DNA of 64,000 nucleotides from Eutrigla gurnardus (taxonomy: Eukaryota > Chordata > Actinopteri > Perciformes > Triglidae): the NCBI GenBank assembly GCA_963514095.1, contig OY741282.1, positions 19,438,102 through 19,502,101 of the forward strand, in the 5' to 3' direction. The translations under genes were made by a program, and so were the position numbers. The notes under the pieces were generated by a model. It had not been told where the DNA came from. It worked only from the letters and a program-made list of their open reading frames with translations, and did not search any database. This document shows positions 1 to 13,824 of the stretch, in pieces (the first letter of the stretch is position 1; every line of letters starts with the position of its first letter).

Positions 1-729
1 ACATCATGATGAAGCATCACCGTCCATCCGATTTAACCACGTTACCTCCTCTACCTAATGACACGTTCATTTATGTTTGTGTGTTTTTATGGCAACACGT
101 GAGGTACCTGAAGACAACGTCCACTTTAAATTTGTTCATAAAAATCATGCTGTGAAAACACTCAGGTCCCTTTGAATGTGACTGTGTTTTAAAGAAGTTT
201 TTTTCTAACTTCAATCATGTCCTACTACTCTGTCACTTTCAACTTCAGATAGTTGTCCTGAATCAAACAATAATAATAAACCTTTTAACAAATCCATACG
301 TTCTGTTTCAGCGTTTCTCTTCTATTTAGCAGAAATAATGCGTAACATTTTCAAAGTTCAAAGTCCAAGTTGAAAATTAAGCATACAAATATTGGCACAA
401 ATACGTAGCCTAAGGCATATGATTTGAATCATATTTCACATATTAAACCGTAAATATAAGCAGCTATTTCAACAAAGAAATGTCCGATTTCAGAAAACTC
501 CCGTTCGCAAAAAATCTAAAGAGCTCTGCAAATAATCTGGATTATGTCCGCAATATGAAATGTTGAAAATGTCGGAGAATTTTATTTAGATAATTATCAA
601 AATCCTCTCCTGACGAAAAGCTGCTAGAATCACTTTTATTTCCGTATCGATGAGGTTGACGAGGAAAGGATGGCAATTTTTTTTCAGAGTTGGTTCAGAT
701 TCCGGAAAAAGGCGGAGACATGTAGGAGA
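1..729. other. Gene-free flank, AT-rich
   Basis: I see no exon, RNA gene or clear repeat here. The sequence is AT-rich and short of open frames on both strands. It lies beyond the probable 3' end of nup188. The last ~70 bases, up to the MITE target-site duplication, may belong to the older repeat that continues after 1060. Confidence 0.5.
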
Positions 730-737
730 AACTCAGG

Positions 738-1051
738 TAGGCCTGTTCGATTAATCGATTTTAAATCGTAATCGCGATTATGTCGTTAGGACGATGTTAA
801 AAACGTGAAAATCATAAAATCGTTAAAAAGTTAAAGCTCTGCACTTTATTCATTAATTTTTGCTTTAATAAGAGCAAGGTATGCACTCAAATCCCAGTGG
901 GGAAATTATTTGCAAAATGTTCAATAAAAAAACAGCATATTTGAAATAATTCCTTTGCCTTTTGTCATTTCACAAAATAATCGTAATCGAAAATCGGATT
1001 TTGAGAGAAGAAAATCGGGATTTTATTTTTGGGCAAAATCGAACAGCCCTA
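738..1051. mobile_element. hAT-like MITE, 314 bp
   Basis: A short non-autonomous DNA transposon. The left end reads TAGGCCTGTTCGATT. The right end, AATCGAACAGCCCTA, is its reverse complement with one mismatch. The 8-bp direct repeat AACTCAGG sits immediately outside both ends (730-737 and 1052-1059), the target-site duplication length expected of hAT transposases. The interior is rich in AATCG/CGATT words and has no coding capacity. The two target copies are identical, which suggests a fairly young insertion. The hAT assignment rests on duplication length and the terminal TAGGG-CTG pattern. Confidence 0.8.
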
Positions 1052-1059
1052 AACTCAGG

Positions 1060-1212
1060 GTGTGTCGATGCAAACCTGCCAGCGAGCGGGTTAGCTTCAC
1101 AGAGTCAGTTACTATGGTAACTGACCTAAAAGGTTGAGTTACCTCTCGTTCTGGATGGTTCTTCTCAGGGTTAACAAACTCAGAGTTTCAGGAAAACCTG
1201 CTTTCTGGGTGT
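1060..1212. repeat. Older interspersed repeat interrupted by the MITE
   Basis: This stretch holds a near-perfect palindrome around GTTACTATGGTAAC (1107-1120) and ends with the words GGGTTAACAAACTCAGAG and TTTCAGGAAAACCTGC. I recognise these from a repeat common in teleost genomes but cannot name the family. Sequence left of the MITE (about 660-729) probably belongs to the same copy, so the MITE would be nested. Recognition is from memory. Confidence 0.45.
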
Positions 1213-1284
1213 TCAAGGAATTTGTGCAAATGCAGTAAAGAAAAGAGTTTGAGAGATGAAACCTAATTGTGGTACAAAAGTCCC

Positions 1285-1290
1285 TTTATT
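1285..1290 (-). terminator. nup188: Polyadenylation signal, nup188
   Basis: TTTATT on the + strand reads AATAAA on the minus strand. It lies about 640 bases past the nup188 stop codon and is the likeliest end of its 3' UTR. No coding sequence lies between 1291 and 1928. Confidence 0.5.
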
Positions 1291-1928
1291 AGCATATACT
1301 TTTTTTTTTAAAGTACAAATCTTGGTAGCCACTTCAAAATGTTTACATAGATAAACACAGATAAGAAAATAGAAAGGTTCACGACAAAATGTAGTGGAAA
1401 ACCAAGAGAATTAGAAAAGGTATAATGGAGTTTACAGAGCTTTTCTACTACATTAAGTCATTATACATGAGAAGATTTGAAAGTCAGATGTTGTTAAGTA
1501 GCACTTGTAACATGTCTCTACGTATCATCAGTGACCTATAAAACTAGGCCTCGGAAAGACAAACCAGTCAGCGACTGATGTTTATTAGCACCAAGATCTT
1601 TACACGTTGGGACAATCACTTCGTTGGCCTTTAAAAGTAAACACTTTGGTTGTGGTCATGTCAAATCTAGTTACGACAGCAGTCTTGACGAGATGAAATG
1701 CTCAACAAATGATGGATCCGATCATTATTATATTACAATAAACACACTCATTGTCACAGATTTGTGCTATTTGAACTACTGCAATAACTGTACATACAAT
1801 GTTTTTGTTTTTTCCCCCTCGATTGCACTACTAGAAGGTACAAAAACCAACGTTGACATTGTTAAACAGTGAATACTGTATATAATGTTTTGAGAGGGGG
1901 ACACTTGTGTGTCTTTTTTACGAGAAAT

Positions 1929-4900
1929 CTATCTCTGCACAAGTCTCACAAAAGCCTGAACGAGCTGGATGAACGGCTCCTGACCTTCGTGGCTGGCCTT
2001 GGAGCCCGGCGTGGATGGTTTGGACTGGGTGGAGGGGAGGATGCCGCTGGCCGGAGACGATGGAGAGCCCCTGCGGAAGTGGCGGGAAAGGCTGGAAAGA
2101 AGAGTGCTCTGGTGGTGGAGAAAATAATTCAGTCAGTATCACAAAGGATGTCGTTGTGTTCTTCTCTTATGGTCAAAAACCATCAATGTGTTAGTCAAAC
2201 ACAAACAAATATCAGCAGATTAACAACAGGAAAGTTGACGGCTAACCAGTTCAGAGCTGAGCTCCTGTTTGAGCCTCTGTTTGTCTCGAGGAAGGATGGA
2301 GGGATCTTTGAGACATCGGACAGCCTGAGAGATGAGCACGTAGAAACAGTTCTCCATGGTGAACATCAGCAATGACCTGAAGAAACCAAAAAAACATGTT
2401 CATCTCAACTATATAAAGCAAAACAAAGAGGAAGAAAGAGTTTGACATTTGTGGACATAAACTCTGAACAAAACTCATATCTGTCCGTACAAAGCAGCCA
2501 GTTAACTCAAGCTTAGTGGAGTAGAAACACTGTATACAGCCATAAGGTTACTCACTTCAGAGCCTGGATCTCTTCCGATGAGGCCAGTGAGGCTATGCTC
2601 AAGGAAACCGGCTCTTTCTTCTTCTCAATCTATGAAGAAAGAGCACATGAACAATCAGGGGATCCGCTGTCGGGCGAGCGTAGCTGAAGCGATTCAGTGA
2701 TCACAACGAACGTGTACCTCGCTCAACATGCTCAGGGCCACGTTGATGGTGGCCAGCAGCGTTCCGAAGGAAGGAGCCACGTCGGGGTCAAATGCCGGAG
2801 TTGTGAAGCTGAGCACAAACAGGGTTCGATACTCTGCCAGGTCCATACTCTGTCCCACAGGCAGAGACACAAATCAGTCCTCCACACACAGATATGAACA
2901 AAGAAACATGTGACGCAGTTCCTTTTCATGCTGCTGGAAACAACGATTTGGGGCAAAGAGGAACTATGAGGGCAGAATAAGGGGGCTGACCTGGTCCAGG
3001 AGTATCTGGCAGCAGTCTGGGGTGAAGTGCTGAAGAGTTGCCAGCGTTTTGCTGAGTATCTTCAGAAGACTGCACTGCACGGCCAGCAGGGCTTTCTGCT
3101 CGGCTTCCTCTCTCTCACCTCCACCTGCTGCTTCTTTGGATGGGGTTTGGGGGCCCCGATGGGCCCTGGGAAGGGGACCAGGGGGCAACGCTTCACCATT
3201 TCTTGCCTAAAAAAAAGAAAGAATCAAAAGCAAACTGAATAAATAAAAATATACCATTTCTACTGGATTGTTTTTGGCAGCAAAGCACAGTGATTACAAC
3301 ACAGAATAGAAATGTGTGCCTGTTGATATCAAATCATGTACAAAATGTTATTAAGTGTCCTGGTTTCTGACCTGGAGGTAGTGATGAAGCATCTTCTTGC
3401 TGTGGAGCAGATACGTGCAGGTCTGGCACAGATAACACAGGTTTACCTGCAGGGAGGAGGCAGGAAGACAAATAATCATGAAGGGACGACTAGCGTTATC
3501 TTTTATGTGACGCAGTGCTTTTCCTCTGGACTTACCTGGACATCCCGGAGCAGTTTGGGCAGGTGAAACTGCCATTCCTTACAGAAACTAGAGAGCTGCA
3601 GCAGGAAACCGACCGTGTGATCCGCTTCGTCCAGACACGCCAGGCTCTGCACGGTTCGAACCGCATTCAGACACTGAGCGGGAGAGACAGAGGGTTAGCA
3701 TTCCTCCACGTTTTATAGATTGATCAATTCAACGATTTATGACAGTTCTACCTGTAGAATGCGTTCTTGATGCACTCCGACAAAGTCCAGGGCTTCGTTG
3801 ACGAAGTTGTAGCGCAGCGTCTTGAGCAGACTCTCCATTAAAGACATGCAGAGGCGGTACACGCCTGGCCAGCAGGCGGAGTCCTGGGACTTCCGGGAGA
3901 AGCTCTGCTCAGAGGCGTAGACATGTTATAGCACGTTAATGCAGCGGTATGTATGTATATGTATAATAATAATAATAAAAATGTTATTACATGTGATGCT
4001 CCGTTTGAAGACACCTCGTAGACGCTCAGAAGAGGGAGGCAGATAGTCTGGATGACTCCTGCTCCAGCAACAGCTGCTGCCCCCTGGAGGAGAAATTACA
4101 ACACCGTCAACATTTGTCATTTGACATCTGAAACTGATGAAAGCATTTAAAAGGATGAAACAAGTGTTGTCTCTGTGTATCCGATTCCGAAGCCTGATTT
4201 GCTCTTTGCCGTAGAAAATGTGTAGTCCTACAGCATCCGGCTGTTTAGGACATTTCTGAGCCTTTTAAAAATTAAACTATATACTTTAGTCCTATAATTA
4301 AAGGGTATATTTATTAATAAGGACCAATTGGTTTAGGGCTGAAAAATAAAAATGATAGGAATCAACGATCAGCTGATCATAGGTGAGACTTAAAGCAGAT
4401 TCGACTGTAAATTCTTATTCTGGAAAGTCTAAGTCATTTTCACAGCATTTATTGGCAAGAAAAAAGAACAACTCCAGCCTCGTCCTTTAGATTTCAAGCA
4501 GAAGAACGTGTTTTGGCGTTTACCTGAGGAGTGCGGGCCAGTGTGAGCAGCAGGTGAAGAGCAGCTTCAGTGAAGTAGAGGTTGTGTTTGGATCGCAGGC
4601 TGAGCTCAACAGCGCTGAGCACCGAGGGGAGAACCGGAACCTTCCTCATCACCGACACCCAGTGCTCGCCGTCCTCATCGGTGCGACACAGCTCCTTGGC
4701 TAAGTGCAGTGCTAGCACACACACCTGGTAAAAAGAAACAGAGGGGGAAATGAACTTTATGTTGGGTTTACACTGATGCGGTGGCATCATTTTAAACCAA
4801 GAATCCTATCATAAATATGGCCCATGCTCGTGAAGATGCTTGGCTTGGATATGATCCTGACTTATTGAATCCTCTAGAAGGAAACATGGTACCAAAAAAA

Positions 4901-7900
4901 GGTACTTTTTCACGGGAATGACACCATCTCCTGTCCATCCTTCCTGCCTCAGCTCACCCCGTCTCTCTGGTCCTTCTGCGGGCCGCGGAAAGTGTCCGTC
5001 TCCATGCTGTCCTCGTCCTCTACCGTGTCTCCCATCTGGCTCATGTGACGAGTATTGTCGATGAGCGACAGGGCCTCGTCCTTCACCGTCTCACACACGG
5101 ACATCAGCAGCTGGGGTAGCTGGGAAATATCTCCACCTAGTGGACAAAGAAATGAATCAACAAGCCTGAACGACAGACCACTGACGCAGTAAAGAGAAGA
5201 GAGAAGAGGAATTCCTCTTACCATTAAGTCCCTGAATCTGCAGCACAGAAATGAGTGCGGAGAAGAGTTTGGCTTTGGTCCTCTCCATCATCTGCTGGTC
5301 AGCTTGCAGGACACTCTCCAGGATCACGGAGAGGGGAGACAGGATGTCCGGAGCTGTTGCTACCACACTGAAGACAGAAAGGGAGCCGTTGAGATCAGAG
5401 ATAAATGAGTTAGGATACAAGTATGCGACGTTGACGTTAAGAAAACCTTTAAAACCTCTGTCGAATGCATGAATACACACCTCCTCCACTGCTTGAGGAG
5501 GATGAGTAGGAGAGTGGCCATCATGGATCCAAGACGAAGACAAGAGACGGACATGGGTGTAGTCAGCTGAACGAGACAGAAAGAGGAGGAGAAATACAAA
5601 AATGAGGAATGAAAGGACATAAATTACAGGAACAAACGTGATGCCATGATGACTCACAGCAGCTTTGGTCCCGTCCAGAACGTCCATGAAAAGCTTTAGT
5701 TTAGTCGAGTCCTCCGTCAGCTGCATCACGTCAGACTGCAAACATGAAATCTATCAATGCACCGTCTTTTCATGGGCTCATTGACAGATGAGGGTTTGAG
5801 CAAAAGAAACTACTGCATTTCAATCAAAGCAATAGATCAGACCAACCATCTTTCCACCAAAAGAAACTGTAAAAAGTGTAGAAAAGTTTCAAATCAGACA
5901 TTTAACAGATTTCCTGAGCTTTAGAGATGCTGATTCACATCCAGCCAGCGTTTGAACCTCTCTTGTTTCCCCATTCACACTCATATACCAAACACTTACA
6001 GCCATGAGTGTGTTTGCTGTTACATACATGGGTCGTGGAAAGAATCAGCAGCATCCGCCAGGCAGAGATCAACATCTGGGTCTCGGGGAAGGAAGAGATG
6101 CCTTCCTCCTCCATCTCCGCCACATGGCACACTAAAGACTTCACATACTGGGACCAGTACTCGTATCGCCGTGCGTTGGAAAACTTCTGAAGCCCATCCT
6201 TCAGAGACTGCTCCAAGGAGCCACTGTAACGGCACAGACATATTTAAGATGGATCACGTGAGACGGGAGCTAAAAGAAAGAGATAAACGAGGGAGTTTAC
6301 CTGACAACATAGTAGATCTCCAGGCCGATGATTTTCATGACAAAAGCACACGTCTCCAGAACACAAGGCTGGAGGGAAAATACAAGAGGAGTTGACAAAG
6401 TTGACATCATCATCATCATCATTATTATAATGATTATTATTATAGTGTAGAGTAAATACCTCTGTGGTATCTGAAGGTGGAGTGAGGGTTCCAAAGAGAG
6501 GCGTTGTCAAATTTTCCCAAAACCTTTCTCTATGTAAAAAAAAAACAGCAATATATTCATCAAACTCCATTAATCAGGGTTTAAAAACATCCATGCACAT
6601 ATTACCCAGTTAGAATTTTGCCTGAGATGACGTGCTTACTTGGTACGTAGGACAGAGATGGCGCTATCTCTGCGGTCCTGCCAGAGGGCGAGGAGGAAGG
6701 CCAGGGCGGCTCGATGGAGCAGCGGGGGACACCAATATTTCCCCTGCTGTTTGGAGTCAATCAGCTCCAACACCACATGAAGACAGCTCCACTCACCGAG
6801 CAGAAACTCCTGCAAAAAAGATATGTTAACCCCAACGCAGCACTACAAATCACATAACCATGTTTTAGTACTACACATTACGTATCCCTGCAGTTTCATA
6901 CCTTCGACCCCTCCTTTCCATCTTTGACTTCCAGGTTGAGGAAGAGCTCAATGAGACCGGGCTGGGTTTCCACAGCAACGGTGAGGAACTCGAGGATCAT
7001 CACCTTGATCCTCATGTCTTCCGTCTTGCTCTGCAGCCGAGTGAGGAAAGCATCCCGTATGGCTGCCGCGTCGCTGCCGAGGCACGCGTAGACCGACATG
7101 GGAGCCACCTTCAGACAAAATTAAACATGATGAATATTTACAAAACTACAGAAATCCCCTCCCTCCATCCATCTCCTTAGGAAGTCCTTACTGTGGCGAG
7201 CCTTTTGAGCAGCTGGATGGCCAGGCGAGGCAGCGCTGGGTCATGCTTGTGGTAAATATACTTGGCCAAGACAACTATGAGGTTGTTGCCATGGCCGCCG
7301 TGTTGTGTCAGTGCCTGCTCCAGAGGGGACACGACGTCCGACGGCGGCTTCAGGCGGATGACGTTGTTGGTGACGGAGAACGCCAGTTTGACGGTCTGGA
7401 TCAGGATCTGACCGGGGCCCTCGGAGCCACAGCTAAGAAGGAAGCCAATATGTAATAATTGAACTTCTAAAACATGACAAAACAATTTGTTTATGTGAAA
7501 AAGATGGCAGGTTTTGTCTGTTCACCTGCTGGGCTGTGCAGCCAGGACCACATCGATGGTGTCCACTCCCACGCCCATGATATTGACGACTGCCTGTCCA
7601 GCCTCAGTGTTTGCCAAGCTGTAGATACACAGAGACTGCAGGGTGGGAGTGCTGCAGCAAGGAAGGGAAGAATTCAAGATGAACATTTTAATAATAGTGA
7701 CGATGTGGACCGTGAGATTGTTATGTCAACCGCTGTATTATATAACAAAAAAAGGTCAAGAATTAACTTCAAAATCAAATTCAAACTTTTAATATTGATT
7801 GACAGAAGCATAATTAATAACACAAACCCTCAATGACATATATAGATGTAATGGATATAAAAGTAATCCTTACTTTCCTTGGTCCTCTCCCTCTGGACTC

Positions 7901-10900
7901 AGATTGAGGATGGCATGGATCAGCTCCAAAATAAGACAACCTGCAGCATTAGAGAGCCGGTGTTTAATCAGTTTCTAACTTTTATTTCAAGTCTGGAAGA
8001 CAGAAACGGTCTGTATTTTAGACATGTGCCCTCACCGATCCTCTCCCGGACTCCATAGGTGTTGTAACGCCACTTATGGTACGTAGGCAGCATCTCCTTT
8101 AACACCAGCAGCACACAGGGGATCAGGCCTTTGTTCTGAGTGCTGCCAAGCTGACCCTGCAAGAACAGAACAATGATGTACATTCAGGGTTTCCGTTATG
8201 TACATTTTGGCATACTGCTGCAAAATTAATGCTGCCGCGGCTTAATTTTTATATCGCAGATCACTGCTGTAAAAAAAAATCCTAGATTGTTTACTCCTCC
8301 TCCTCAAAAAACAGTTTGGTACATCTCTTTTGGTTTAAAAATACAAACTGTTACCTTAACCAGGGTTGTAATGAGACGAAGGAAGGCGATGGTCACAGCA
8401 TACTCCCCTCTGGGCTGTTCAATTTGGACCAGCAGGTTACCATAGTTACCTGCCTTCATCCCTTCAGCACTGGAAAGAAAGATATTTGTTTTTACTTCCC
8501 CCCATCATGTCACAGTGTGATATTTTCCAGGTATAATAAACATTAGGCAGCAGACATCACCTTATACACTGAGCCATGTTGGTCAGAGGGTTGGAGGAAA
8601 AGGGGAGGAAACCTGTGTGGTGCAGACTGGACCACACCTGAAGATAGAAACAACAACAAAAAGATGAGGTATGTGAGGAGATTCGGTTCTTTTAATCTGT
8701 AATTGTACAAGTCCCAAGCATAGCCACCTTCCCAGGCATCCTTGCAGCCAAAACAGAGAGGCAGTTCACACAGGAGGCGATCACGTCCACTGGAGGGTTG
8801 ATGACTGATGTTAACCTAACACATTAAGACAAATTAATTATTGCTTTCATCATCAATTCACCATAGGAAGTATAAAAGTAACACACTTTTAAGAGTTTGA
8901 TAAGCGTCTCTTTAAATGTGTTTACCTCTGCAGCAACATGTAAATGCGTGAAGTGAGAGGCAGCAGACAATCCGACACAGTCCAGTCTGTGCTTATGATC
9001 TTATGGACCAGATCCAGGATGGGCTTCACACGTGCACAGTGAGCGATAACATCTAGCACAAGGCAGAGAAACACACGAGTTAATGACGCTGAAACATGAT
9101 AATCAGGTATCTAAATATGAAAAATATGGACCAACGACTCGTCTAAGTAAAGTATTTAAGAATTAGAAAATTAAGCTCATTTTATACAGATAATAAATAG
9201 TAATTAAAACATACTTGCTGGACTTTTCATAATAGAATGTATACAAATGATGGCACAGAGGAGTGAGCTCTATTAAGTGTACATAAATTGTTGGCTTTCT
9301 TCTTTTCATGGGATTTTCTGCTGGTGAGCAACAGTTGTGTACCTGCTGTCGATACAACATGGAGCAGCATCTCCACCTCGCACGTGAAAAGGGTCCAGGA
9401 GCTGTAGGAGTGTTCCCAGCGGACCACATAGCCCTGATCGCCTGCAATCATCACCTGGCCCAGCACTCCCTGTGGCATCCACAGGTTGGTCTGCCCTGAG
9501 CCTGATGTACAGCAGAGGTGCATCACATGAGAGGAATATCCATATGGAATAAAACAAAAATCCAAATATTTGTATTTAAATCTCACAGTAACAACCAAAA
9601 CTAAAAAACGAACCGAGTGGGTAGAGGAGTTTTGGTGTTTGTCTCCTCCACAGAGTCTCATCATCCTTGGAGATGACATCATTGGGCTTGTGTTTGTAAA
9701 CTTGTGTGTAGAAGGACATCTTATCCAAAAAGTTGTACACCTGTCACACAGAGGTAAAAATAATAATTATATTGTTAAACCATTTACAAAAGGGAAAGTT
9801 GAGCGTGTGTATGTTTGTGCATGTGTGAAATCTACCTTTGTGACCGTCGACTTGTTTGACAGAAGTGCAGTGAGAAGCTGCAACAACGGTCCGATCTTAT
9901 GGGGAAACATCCCGACTGCACTGTCCAAGATCATACCTAATCCCATGTTTGGCTTCTGGATTTTAAAGAAATATGACAGACAGGATAGATAGCCAACAAT
10001 TAAAATGTTTAAATTTTTTTCCAAATATTCTCTCTGAAGAACTTGTTTTGTTTTCTCTCACCATTTCCCAAAATACTTCAGCCAGACTGGGAGCGGAGAG
10101 GACCTCACAGGCTGCATCGATCAGGTGGGAGCACTGTGTCGCCACGCCATCAGTCTGTCAAATGCATCATATAAATAAGCAGATTACAAATATGAACGTG
10201 AATGTTTAAAATACATGCATATGAAATCTGGATGTATACCTGTAGGCTTTCCTCTTCAAAAGAAGTGATCACAAACGAGAGTAGACCGTAGATACACATC
10301 TTTGCTGTGCTCGCTGTGCACTGGGGAGAAAAGGTGGGCAGACAAAACTCTATGTATTATAAGAGTGAAAAATGCATATGGTATGTGTAAGTTTGTACTA
10401 CTGTGGCATATATTTTTACAGGACAAAATGTGCTGCACTGCAGATATAAACCACAGCTGGACGGGTATGATTATGAAACCGGAAGTCTGATTTTGCTCGG
10501 ATTCTGACTATAAAACTAATCAGCATGTTTCCCTAGTACTGCCAGATGGTTTTCATTCTGGCCATCTCATTACAGGCCGATTTAGGTCGGAGCCCAATGT
10601 GATTTCATTTAACTACCTGGTTAAGAAAACCAGAAGCTCTCTGAACCCTTTGAGCAGCTGTGACAAAACAGAAATCATTAAAAGAGAAGACGGTTTTCCC
10701 TTAACTCCCCCACCTTCTTAAGAGCTCTTGAATAAGTGTATATCCATGTTCCCTTACATTATTCCCCGAGACTCCAAGGCCTTTCAGCATGGTTGAAATG
10801 TACTTGAACACTCCCAGCTGCAGGGCGGTGTTGCCTATCCTCCTGACCACGGGGCTGGACTCGTCTGGTCGCAGAGTGTGTCTCAGCAGGACCCAGGCCA

Positions 10901-13801
10901 GCAGCACCGGGCCGTGGTGAGGGATGTCACCAAACGTCAACAGCAGCTGATCCATCTCCTGGAAGAAACAAAAGGAATATGGAGATTTGTGTCTGTGTGA
11001 CTTTTTTTCCACGTGGCTATGGTTGAGTATCATCGCTCAGCAGTTACATATATAGAGTATTTATTGTGTGCAGCCAAACCTTTATGATGTCAGGAGCATT
11101 GGAGAACTGATGCTGCTCTGTACACTCTTCCAGGGCGCACTTGTGCAGGAAGTCTATGTCCATTCCCTCAACCAGGATGAGAGAGCTCAAATATCTGCAG
11201 GCCAGAGACAATTAGAAGACATTAAAATGAGGAATAAAATAACAAACAATGTACTATATATACTGTCTCTGTATAAGTAAAATACCACAAACAGCCACGC
11301 TTATGACACTATCCATAAGAACTTCACACACACAGACACTAGGAGGTGCTCTTACCCAATGCGGTCAACCAGCGCATCCATGCTCTTGTCTACCAGTTGT
11401 CTGTTGGTCTGCCGCAACCCAAAGCCTTCTTCTTTGAACATTTTTGTGAAGCTGAGCAGGTCCGACGGGCTCATCTCGAAGTAGGCGTAATACAGAAAGA
11501 TGATCTCCAGCAGCAGCGACTGTTCCCTCAGACACTGCAGGAACCATAGTGACACCTGCCTCTCCGTCTTAAAATAATAATAAAAAAACAAAACATTGCA
11601 TCATTTGATGGACAAATGTCACCATCTGAGTATATAGCAGTCATATCAGATCAATGCTACAATATACAGTAAGTTTTCACCATGAGGTTTCCGTGAGTTT
11701 CCCATGTTGGTGCTTCTGCTTTGAAGAGGTTCTCAAACTGCGACTGGTACTTGCTCACCAGGTCCTTCTCCAGTTTATTCACACAGTTAGAGTACTCCGC
11801 CTGGGCAAAAAACAAACGCACCCTTTTTAGTATTTTACAGAAGCAAAACCAAGTAGGTATATTTTCAGGGAGAAATGCATGACGTGACCCAAATCCTGCA
11901 GCTTCTCACCCTGTAGGGATGTCGCTCGTCCTGAAAGTATGTCAGTAAAAGCAGGACACATCTGAGCAGACACATGCGCTCTTCGTAGTAATAGTCAGCT
12001 ACCTGTGAATACATAAAAACAGTCATACTTATTCTTCTATATTGAATCCAATAACTATCACACTGATTCAATTTAACTTCACAGCGAGTGTGAATACCAG
12101 CAGATCTCCATACTGACCTTCAGCAGCAGTGCCTGGCTTTGTCGGTCATCCTTGAGAACAACCTGTATGGAAGACTCTGTTAGCCACCATCTGAATATAT
12201 CTTATAATAACATCCCACTAGAATAACTGCATATGACAGATATACGAGTGCACCAAGCTTTCAGACGACACAACGGAAACAAATTTAAAGATGTGGGAAC
12301 AGTTACCTTTAATGAATCACGGGTTCCTCTGTAGTCCTCCTGCAGGTAGCACTGCAAAAGCTGCACACTCTGTTGCTCATCAAGACCCTGTTACATTAAA
12401 TCATTATCAAATCATCATGAAATGCACCAGCAAACGAAAACAGTGAATATTTTTCTTTTCCATAAAAACAGATATTTTTTTACTCTTACCAGAAATTTAC
12501 TGATCCTTAGACCAAAATCTTTCAGCGGCTGTGCAACACCTTTGTTGTCCTTCACTTTCCCGGCAGAGGATGAGCTAGAACAAGCGATGCCGACAGTTAC
12601 CCTTCTCTATCGTTATGTGTAGTAGTGCATTTGATCTTAGGATAAAAATAACATACCTGGGAGGCTTAAAGTAAGTGAGTCCTTGATGCAGTCTGTCCCA
12701 GTGTCTGTCAAGTTCTGCCTCTATCTGAGCCTATGTAACAAACATTTCATTATAAGATATTATAAGAACAAATATCCTGTGAGGTCAACACATATAATCA
12801 TAAGTATGACAAATTATTTGACTAAATTAATAAGACATCAAGGATGAGTGGCAAGAAGACATACCGGCTCTCGCAACGCAGATCTGCCCAGCAAAATGGT
12901 CCACAGTTCTCGACTGCTCCTAAGAGAATTACGGGTATATTATAGCGAATACATGTATTTATGTATATCAGATTGGAGAGCAGCTATGAGTCTATCTGTA
13001 TGTGAAGGTAATATGCCAGCATAGTGACATAAAATTACATATACAGCTGTGAAACCGTTATTTTATACGTTGTTGAAACCCTTAAAAAGCCTTTTATGTT
13101 AAATAACGTGCTTCACAATATATATAACTCGTATACTTTATGCTCCTGCTTTTACTCTGTAGCACTTTGTGATTTGTAACAAATGAAAAGTGCGTTATAA
13201 ATAACATTTATTTATGTATAATTACTGTGGTGTTAACGGATGCATTTAAAATATTGTTAAACCGTCCACTGACTGCAATATCCAGTTTATTTAACAGGTC
13301 CCAAAATGTCTCATGTGTCCAAGCGATGGGTAATATTTTTTCATTTATATGAAATAATTTAAGCAAACGTACATTGTCATGGTCCTCTCTATGTCCAAAC
13401 ACTAGCGTTAGCCTCTTCTGCTTTGTCACAATTAACAACAAACGGTTGTTGGAGCTCACTACGAGGTACTTGCGCCTGCTTCCCGTCCAATTCAATAACC
13501 AGTTATAGATTCCGAGTCAACTTCACAGTCATGCTGTCATGCGGCTGACACACCGCGCTGCCGAAAAGCCATTCAAATGTTCAACCGCTAGCATTTGCTA
13601 AGCTACGTTAGCGTGGTGCTAACAAGTGAAATGACAAGCTTTCACGTATAAATATCACCTCCAACGAGGCTCAACGGAGAGTTGAGTTACGTAGAAATGT
13701 CTACGCGCCAGTAAATACTTAAAAAACGATTTAAATAACGGAATCGTTAGTTAAAGTTTGTTGCTATCTGCCTACCTTACGCTGAGCTCTGATTCCGCCA
13801 T
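1929..13801 (-). CDS. nup188: Nucleoporin Nup188
   Basis: Large alpha-solenoid scaffold of the nuclear pore inner ring; it binds Nup93 and helps set pore permeability. About 43 coding exons run from ATG at 13801 to TAG at 1929. Exon 1 is only 26 nt (13776-13801); exon 2 is near 12863-12920. Readable blocks align along the vertebrate protein: RSSRELWTILLGRS (exon 2), DYYYEERMCLLRCVL (~11.95 kb), LLEIIFLYYAYFEMSPSDLL (~11.5 kb), LAWVLLRHTL (~10.85 kb). An SH3-like insert follows (GQVMIAGDQGYVVRWEHSYS, ~9.43 kb), then APMSVYACLGSDAAAIRDAF (~7.05 kb), LTELARTP-type helices (~4.55 kb) and a C-terminus ending FIQLVQAFVRLVQR. I saw no frameshift or internal stop. The gene is head-to-head with dolk. 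Its start codon lies in a TISU-like element. Exon edges in the middle are approximate. Confidence 0.95.
13140..13206 (+). repeat. Possible LINE/SINE 3'-tail fragment in nup188 intron 1
   Basis: The words GTAGCACTTTGTGATTTG and AAAAGTGCGTTATAAATAA resemble 3' tails of fish retroposons, which often end in a GTGCTATATAAATAAA-type motif. A similar fragment occurs near 14126-14160 (GTGTCCTTGAGTACC, then CGCAATATAAATC). No body of an element is recognisable. This is a memory-based match and weak. Confidence 0.25.
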
Positions 13802-13824
13802 CTTCGTTCCTGCCCTGTGATTGG
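13795..13824 (-). promoter_or_regulatory. nup188: TISU/YY1-like start element and CCAAT box of nup188
   Basis: On the minus strand the start region reads GAAGATGGCGGA, one mismatch from the TISU consensus SAASATGGCGGC, which is also a YY1-type site and includes the initiator codon. A CCAAT box (ATTGG on +, 13820-13824) lies 18 bases upstream of the ATG. TISU genes normally have very short 5' UTRs, so transcription probably starts within tens of bases of the ATG. Motif matches are seen; function is inferred. Confidence 0.55.

Noticed and set aside
5157..5741. A 194-codon minus-strand ORF as a separate gene
   Set aside because: It is several nup188 exons plus read-through of short introns. The exonic segments match Nup188, the intronic ones match nothing.
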